64,000 bases of DNA from Chitinimonas arctica (lineage in GTDB: Bacteria > Pseudomonadota > Gammaproteobacteria > Burkholderiales > Chitinimonadaceae). Made by a program: the position numbers and the translations under genes. Shown here piece after piece: positions 60,061 to 64,000 of the stretch. The stretch is from NCBI RefSeq assembly GCF_007431345.1, contig NZ_CP041730.1, forward strand, positions 4,464,001-4,528,000, read 5' to 3'. Under the pieces are notes generated by a model. It searched no databases. It was not told the DNA's origin and worked only from the letters and a program-made list of their open reading frames with translations. Position 1 is the stretch's first letter, and each line of letters starts with the position of its first letter.

Positions 60061-61005
60061 TTACAGCAGATTGCGCGGCTCGCCGGCCATCCATGCCTCG
60101 ATATTGCCGATCAGTTGCGCCGCCAAGCTGCTCATGGCCTCGAAACTCGCCCAGCCGATATGGGGGGTGATCAGGAGATTCGGCAGCTCAGCCGTCAACA
60201 GTGGATTCCCCCGTCGCGGCGGTTCCTCATGCAGTACATCCATTCCAGCGCCACCAAGGCGGCCTTCCTGCAAGGCCGTCAATAGGGCGGCCTCATCCAC
60301 CAAGCCGCCTCGCGCGGTATTGATCAGGACGGCGTCGGACTTCATGGCCGCCAATTCGGCAGGCCCGATCAGATTGCGGGTTTGTTCGTTCAAGGGACAG
60401 TGCAGGCTGATGACATCGGCTTTGGCCAACCCATCCGCGAACGGCACATAGCCCGCACGGCAATCGCTATGGCCCTTATGTTCGGCGAACTGGATCTGCA
60501 TGCCGAAGGCGCGGGCCAGCGTGGCGGTGCGTTGACCCAGCGCGCCGCCACCGACGATCAATAGCGTCCGACCATGCAGGTCGCGCACCGGCGCGCCGAA
60601 ATGGCAGAAGTAGGGCGAGCGTTGCCAAGCGCCTGCGGCTAGATCGCGCTGATAAGCCGGCAGGCTGCGCAGCAGCGTCAGCATCAGCATCAAGGCATGC
60701 TCGGGCACGCTGATTTCGGCATACGCGCGGATATTGCACACCGCGATACCCTGGCTTGCCGCCGCCGCGAGATCCACATTGTTGACGCCGGTTGCCGCCA
60801 CCGCGATCAGCTTGAGCCTGGGCAGGGCTTTGAGCGTTGCGGCATCCAGCATCACCTTATTGCTGATCACGATATCGGCATCGGCGCAGCGTTCGAGCAA
60901 TTGCGCCGGATCGGTGGAGGGATACTCCGTCCACCGGTGTGCCGGCGCCAGGGGCGGCAGCGGTACAGGCAGGCTGGCGCGGTCCAGAAAGACAATATTG
61001 AGCAT
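60061..61005 (-). CDS. D-2-hydroxyacid dehydrogenase (hydroxypyruvate/glyoxylate reductase-like)
   Basis: The 314-residue protein has the D-isomer NAD-binding domain (TLLIVGGGALGQRTATLAR) and the catalytic residues of the family: the Arg in LINTARGGLVDE, the Glu shortly after, and the His in LITPHIGWASFEAM. It reduces 2-oxoacids such as glyoxylate or hydroxypyruvate. It lies 13 bp after the DUF2189 gene on the same strand, so the two are likely co-transcribed. The start MLNIVFLDRASL is used. Confidence 0.92.
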   Translation of the reverse strand: MLNIVFLDRASLPVPLPPLAPAHRWTEYPSTDPAQLLERCADADIVISNKVMLDAATLKALPRLKLIAVAATGVNNVDLAAAASQGIAVCNIRAYAEISVPEHALMLMLTLLRSLPAYQRDLAAGAWQRSPYFCHFGAPVRDLHGRTLLIVGGGALGQRTATLARAFGMQIQFAEHKGHSDCRAGYVPFADGLAKADVISLHCPLNEQTRNLIGPAELAAMKSDAVLINTARGGLVDEAALLTALQEGRLGGAGMDVLHEEPPRRGNPLLTAELPNLLITPHIGWASFEAMSSLAAQLIGNIEAWMAGEPRNLL

Positions 61006-61018
61006 GGGACTGAATGAC

Positions 61019-61792
61019 CTATTCGATAAGTGCGCGGTAGGCGTGCCAGGTGGCGTGCCCCACCAAGGGTGCGGTCACGATGATACCCACGCCCCATAGG
61101 GCAAAGCCAGCCAGGACCAGCAGCACGATCAGCAGGCTCCAGGTCAGCATGCAGGCCGGGTTGGCCAATACCACCCGGACGCTGGCGAAAATGGCGGTGA
61201 AGGTGTCGGTGTCGCGATCCAGCATGACCGGGATGGAGACCACCGACAGGGCGAAGGCCAGGCTGGCGAACAGGGCGCCCGAGCCTAGCCAGATAATGAG
61301 AAACAGCAGGTTTTCTTCGCTGAGAAAGCTGAATGAAAATAGCAGGCTCAACTTGGGCAGGTTTTCGGTGAAGAACAGCGCGAAGATGACCACCGAAACC
61401 CGCATCCAACCGGCCACCAGCAAGGCCAGCAGCAGCGAGAACAAGCCGATGCCGGCGACATTGTGGCGAAAGGCGGTAAAGGTGGGCAGCAACTGGACGC
61501 GCTCGACCGTCTCGTGCAAGCGGCTGATCTCGTAAAGGCCCAGGCAGGTAAAGGGGCCAGCCAGTAAAAAACCGGTGACCAAGGTAATGGTTTCTTCCGG
61601 CGCGTGGGCGAACAGCAGCTTGAAGCTCCAGCCCATGGCGACGAAGGCCACGCCATAGAACAGGCTACCGTGCGGCATGGCGCGCATATCGCGCCAGCCC
61701 AGCCCCAGCCAGGCGAAGGGGGTATACCAGGGCAGGTCGCGGACGCGTGGATTGAGCGCGGCCGGCGCAAGCTCTTCGAACATTTCCGCCAT
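61019..61792 (-). CDS. DUF2189-family integral membrane protein
   Basis: The 257-residue protein has about six membrane helices and matches DUF2189: WLGLGWRDMRAMPHGSLFYG, LVTGFLLAGPFTCLGLYEISR, then LPTFTAFRHNVAGIGLFSL and a C-terminal GVGIIVTAPLVGHATWHAYRAL. The family is widespread in proteobacteria, lies in the inner membrane and has no known function. AGGAG lies before the ATG. The D-2-hydroxyacid dehydrogenase gene follows 13 bp downstream. Confidence 0.88.
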   Translation of the reverse strand: MAEMFEELAPAALNPRVRDLPWYTPFAWLGLGWRDMRAMPHGSLFYGVAFVAMGWSFKLLFAHAPEETITLVTGFLLAGPFTCLGLYEISRLHETVERVQLLPTFTAFRHNVAGIGLFSLLLALLVAGWMRVSVVIFALFFTENLPKLSLLFSFSFLSEENLLFLIIWLGSGALFASLAFALSVVSIPVMLDRDTDTFTAIFASVRVVLANPACMLTWSLLIVLLVLAGFALWGVGIIVTAPLVGHATWHAYRALIE

Positions 61793-61880
61793 GGATGTCT
61801 CCTCGTATTATTTTGGGCGGTGGTACGAATGGTGAGCGCTGTGATCGACTGGCGGCCCCGGGCCGCCAGGGAGGCCGCTA

Positions 61881-62210
61881 TCAGGCCAAGCCGAGCAGTT
61901 CCACTTCGAATACCAGGACGGCATTCGCGGGAATCACGCCGCCGGCGCCGCGTGCGCCGTAGCCCATGGCCGGCGGAATGGTCAGCTTGCGCTTACCGCC
62001 GATTTTCATGCCTTGCACGCCCTGGTCCCAGCCCTTGATGACATGTCCGGCGCCCAGGGGGAACGAGAAGGGGATGCCGCGATCCTTGCTGGAGTCGAAC
62101 TTGGTGCCGTCGGTCAGCCAGCCGGTGTAGTGCACCGAAACGTCCTGGCCGGCCGTGGCTTCGGCGCCGTCGCCGACGATCAGGTCTTCGATGATAAGGG
62201 TATCGGTCAT
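61881..62210 (-). CDS. FKBP-type peptidyl-prolyl isomerase
   Basis: The 109-residue protein is a single FKBP domain with VSVHYTGWLTDGTKFDSSKD, then VIKGWDQGVQGMKIGGKRKL and the C-terminal GAGGVIPANAVLVFEVELL motif. It catalyses cis-trans isomerisation of proline bonds in the cytoplasm, as there is no signal peptide. AGGAAA lies just before the ATG at 62210, so this start is preferred over an earlier in-frame one. It is a single gene, divergent from phoX with a 121-bp gap. Confidence 0.95.
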   Translation of the reverse strand: MTDTLIIEDLIVGDGAEATAGQDVSVHYTGWLTDGTKFDSSKDRGIPFSFPLGAGHVIKGWDQGVQGMKIGGKRKLTIPPAMGYGARGAGGVIPANAVLVFEVELLGLA

Positions 62211-62331
62211 GCGTGTTTCCTTGTTGGTTAATCGCGAAAACCCGCAATTTAACCTGATCGTCAGCAAGGTGTAATACAAAGCAGCTAACTTGCGCTCGCT
62301 TTCTTATAAACCCACCCCAAGGTGCAACAAA

Positions 62332-64000
62332 ATGAGCGAATTGCAAGTGCATGGCGAAGCGATGATCGATCCCGACGACATCGGCCATAACCCCAGCAAC
62401 AATGCCGATTTCGGCAGCGTGCTGGATGCCCGCCTGAGCCGGCGCGGCATACTGCGCGGCGGCATGGGGGGCGCGGCGGCCATGCTGTTCGGCGGACTGG
62501 GTGTGATGGGCATGTCGGCCTGCTCCAGCAGCAGCGACCCGCAACCGCCGACCGTACCGGTGGAGCCGCCGCCGGCACCCAAATTCAATTTCAATGCGGT
62601 GGCCAAGAACGTCCTGGACGCGCTGACCCTGCCGGCCGGCTACGGCTATACCGTGCTGTTCGCGCTTGGCGACCCCATCAATAACGCCACGCCAGCCTAT
62701 CGCAACGACGGCAGCGATACCGGCTTCGATTTCCGCGCTGGCGATCACCATGACGGCATGAACTACTTCGGCCTCAATGCCGCGGGTACAGCAGCCGACG
62801 TGAATGGCAGCGAGCGCGCTTTGCTGGCCATGAACCACGAAAACATCACCGGCAATTTCCTGCACGTCGCCGGCGCTACCAGCAGTGGCGGCGTGCGGCC
62901 GCAAGCCGAAGTAGACAAGGAAATCGCCGCCCACGGGGTATCCGTGATCGAAATCCAGAAGCTCGCCGGCCGTTTCCAGCTGAACCGCGCTTCCGCCTAC
63001 AACCGCCGCATCACCGGCCAGACCGCACTGGAACTGGCCGGTCCGGCCAAGGGTAGCGCGCATATGCGCACCGCCTATTCCGTGGACGGCAGCAAGGCGC
63101 GCGGCACCATCAACAATTGCGCCACGGGCGATACGCCGTGGGGCACCTTTCTTACCTGCGAAGAAAACTGGGCCGGCTATTTCGCCCGTGCCACTGGCGA
63201 CAATGCCAAACGCACCGCCAATGAAGTGGCTTCGTTCAAGCGCTACGGCATCAGCGAAGGCAGTAGCGCGCTGGGCTGGCATACCCTCGCCGGCGAGCAG
63301 TACCAGCGCTGGAATGCCTCCAAGGTAGGTGTGGGCGCGGATGGCAGCGACGACTTCCGCAATGAGGCGAACACCTTTGGCTATGTGGTGGAAATCGACC
63401 CCTACCATCCAGGCGCCGTGGTGAAGAAGCGCACCCATCTGGGTCGTTTCGCCCACGAATGCGCGGTTTACGCCAAGCCGGTGGTGGGCAAGCCGGTGGT
63501 GTTCTATATGGGTGACGATTCGCGCAATGAATACATCTACAAATATGTATCGAAGGCCGTGTGGGATGCCGCCGATGCCAGCCGCGGCATCAGCGCCGGC
63601 GACAAGTACCTGGACGAAGGCACCCTCTATGTGGCCCGGTTCAAGGAAGATGGTTCGGGCGAATGGCTGGCCTTGACCATGGCGAACGCGGCGATTTCCG
63701 GCAGCACCGCTTACAACTTCACCAGCCTGGCCGATATCTGCGTCCATACCCGTTTGGCCGCCGATGCCGTGGGCGCCACCAAGATGGACAGGCCGGAGTG
63801 GTGTTCGGTCAACCCGAAGAACGGCGAGGTCTATTTCACCCTCACCAACAACTCCAACCGGGTTGTGGCTGCACCCGGCGGCAGCAAGCTGCTGCCGGAC
63901 GCCGCCAACCCGCGTGCCTATGAAGACGCCAAGGGCAGCAGCACCAGCACCAGCAAGGGCAATGTCAACGGCCATATCATCCGTACCGCCGAAGTCGGTG
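62332..64000 (+). CDS. phoX: PhoX-family alkaline phosphatase, Tat-exported (partial at window end)
   Basis: The frame is open from the ATG at 62332 to the window end, giving 556 visible residues, so the 3' end is missing. A Tat motif SRRGILRGG (residues 36-44) precedes the hydrophobic segment and a lipobox-like Cys (MGMSACSSS) near residue 63. The following PhoX domain has LPAGYGYTVLFALGDP, ALLAMNHEN, WGTFLTCEENW and RFAHECAVYAKPV. PhoX hydrolyses phosphate esters with calcium and iron cofactors in the periplasm. AAGGTG precedes the ATG. It could supply phosphate to the pit transporter, although the two genes are 62 kb apart. Confidence 0.9.
   Translation, partial: MSELQVHGEAMIDPDDIGHNPSNNADFGSVLDARLSRRGILRGGMGGAAAMLFGGLGVMGMSACSSSSDPQPPTVPVEPPPAPKFNFNAVAKNVLDALTLPAGYGYTVLFALGDPINNATPAYRNDGSDTGFDFRAGDHHDGMNYFGLNAAGTAADVNGSERALLAMNHENITGNFLHVAGATSSGGVRPQAEVDKEIAAHGVSVIEIQKLAGRFQLNRASAYNRRITGQTALELAGPAKGSAHMRTAYSVDGSKARGTINNCATGDTPWGTFLTCEENWAGYFARATGDNAKRTANEVASFKRYGISEGSSALGWHTLAGEQYQRWNASKVGVGADGSDDFRNEANTFGYVVEIDPYHPGAVVKKRTHLGRFAHECAVYAKPVVGKPVVFYMGDDSRNEYIYKYVSKAVWDAADASRGISAGDKYLDEGTLYVARFKEDGSGEWLALTMANAAISGSTAYNFTSLADICVHTRLAADAVGATKMDRPEWCSVNPKNGEVYFTLTNNSNRVVAAPGGSKLLPDAANPRAYEDAKGSSTSTSKGNVNGHIIRTAEVG

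Noticed and set aside
61993..63975. Long minus-strand open frame over phoX and FKBP
   Set aside because: The plus-strand PhoX and minus-strand FKBP have clear family motifs; this frame spans two genes and has no family match.

Overview
The window is about 60% GC and densely coded, with short intergenic gaps and almost only bacterial housekeeping or accessory families. RarD, YceH, DUF1415, PrmB, a CcoI/CcoS pair, a PsrA-like TetR regulator next to a FadE, and three RhlE/DEAD-box helicases together suggest a betaproteobacterium. It is possibly a Neisseriales or Chitinimonas-like environmental organism that degrades polymers. This is inferred from gene content; no rRNA or tRNA gene is present to confirm it.

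Layout. 0.1-5.8 kb: low-affinity phosphate transporter Pit, a secreted M9 collagenase, a PAS-AraC regulator and a small membrane protein. 5.9-9.2 kb: a ribbon-helix-helix/ParE toxin-antitoxin pair with its palindromic operator, a Dabb protein, a DUF2185 protein, a folE-BLUF pair and yceH. 9.3-11.5 kb: an outer-membrane/OmpA/tandem Ig-like protein. 11.8-15.3 kb: a small membrane protein, DUF1415, cspA, a 57-residue protein and rhlE, then a divergently transcribed structured RNA of about 290 nt that ends in a 10-codon ORF and a strong terminator. 15.3-20.8 kb: DUF1857, rarD, an alpha/beta hydrolase, a periplasmic solute-binding protein, an unknown 485-residue protein and a Sel1-repeat protein. 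20.9-26.1 kb: a second DEAD-box helicase, typA, an unknown ORF overlapping a PrlF-like antitoxin remnant, and a GNAT acetyltransferase.

26.3-35.2 kb is a fatty-acid beta-oxidation region: a PsrA-like TetR regulator, fadE, fadL, an HAD-ECH fusion (FadN type) and a thiolase. Candidate PsrA-type operators sit on the promoters of the regulator and of fadN. 35.3-44.8 kb: a chalcone-isomerase-like periplasmic protein, purine permease plus apt, prmB, a third DEAD-box helicase, a thioesterase, a solute-binding-like protein and ccoI-ccoS.

44.8-53.4 kb: a large ribonuclease-inhibitor-type LRR protein, a moxR-dinB-deoxyinosine glycosylase operon, a secreted protein, a TerB-like/thioesterase pair and a uspA/radical-SAM pair. 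53.5-54.6 kb is a more AT-rich accessory patch with a 244-bp IS5-like MITE, an HTH protein and a GntR regulator. 55.2-64.0 kb: a chemoreceptor, a persulfide-dioxygenase-like MBL protein divergent from a SulP transporter, DUF2189 with a D-2-hydroxyacid dehydrogenase, an FKBP, and the 5' part of a Tat-exported PhoX phosphatase cut by the window end.

The most novel signal is the structured RNA at 15.0-15.3 kb: nested helices, a possible pseudoknot, its own promoter, a 10-codon ORF and a terminator. Secondary points are the MITE at the stop codon of the HTH gene, the truncated PrlF remnant, the unusual OmpA/Ig architecture, and the paired TTGAAC-N4-GTTCA dyads upstream of moxR.
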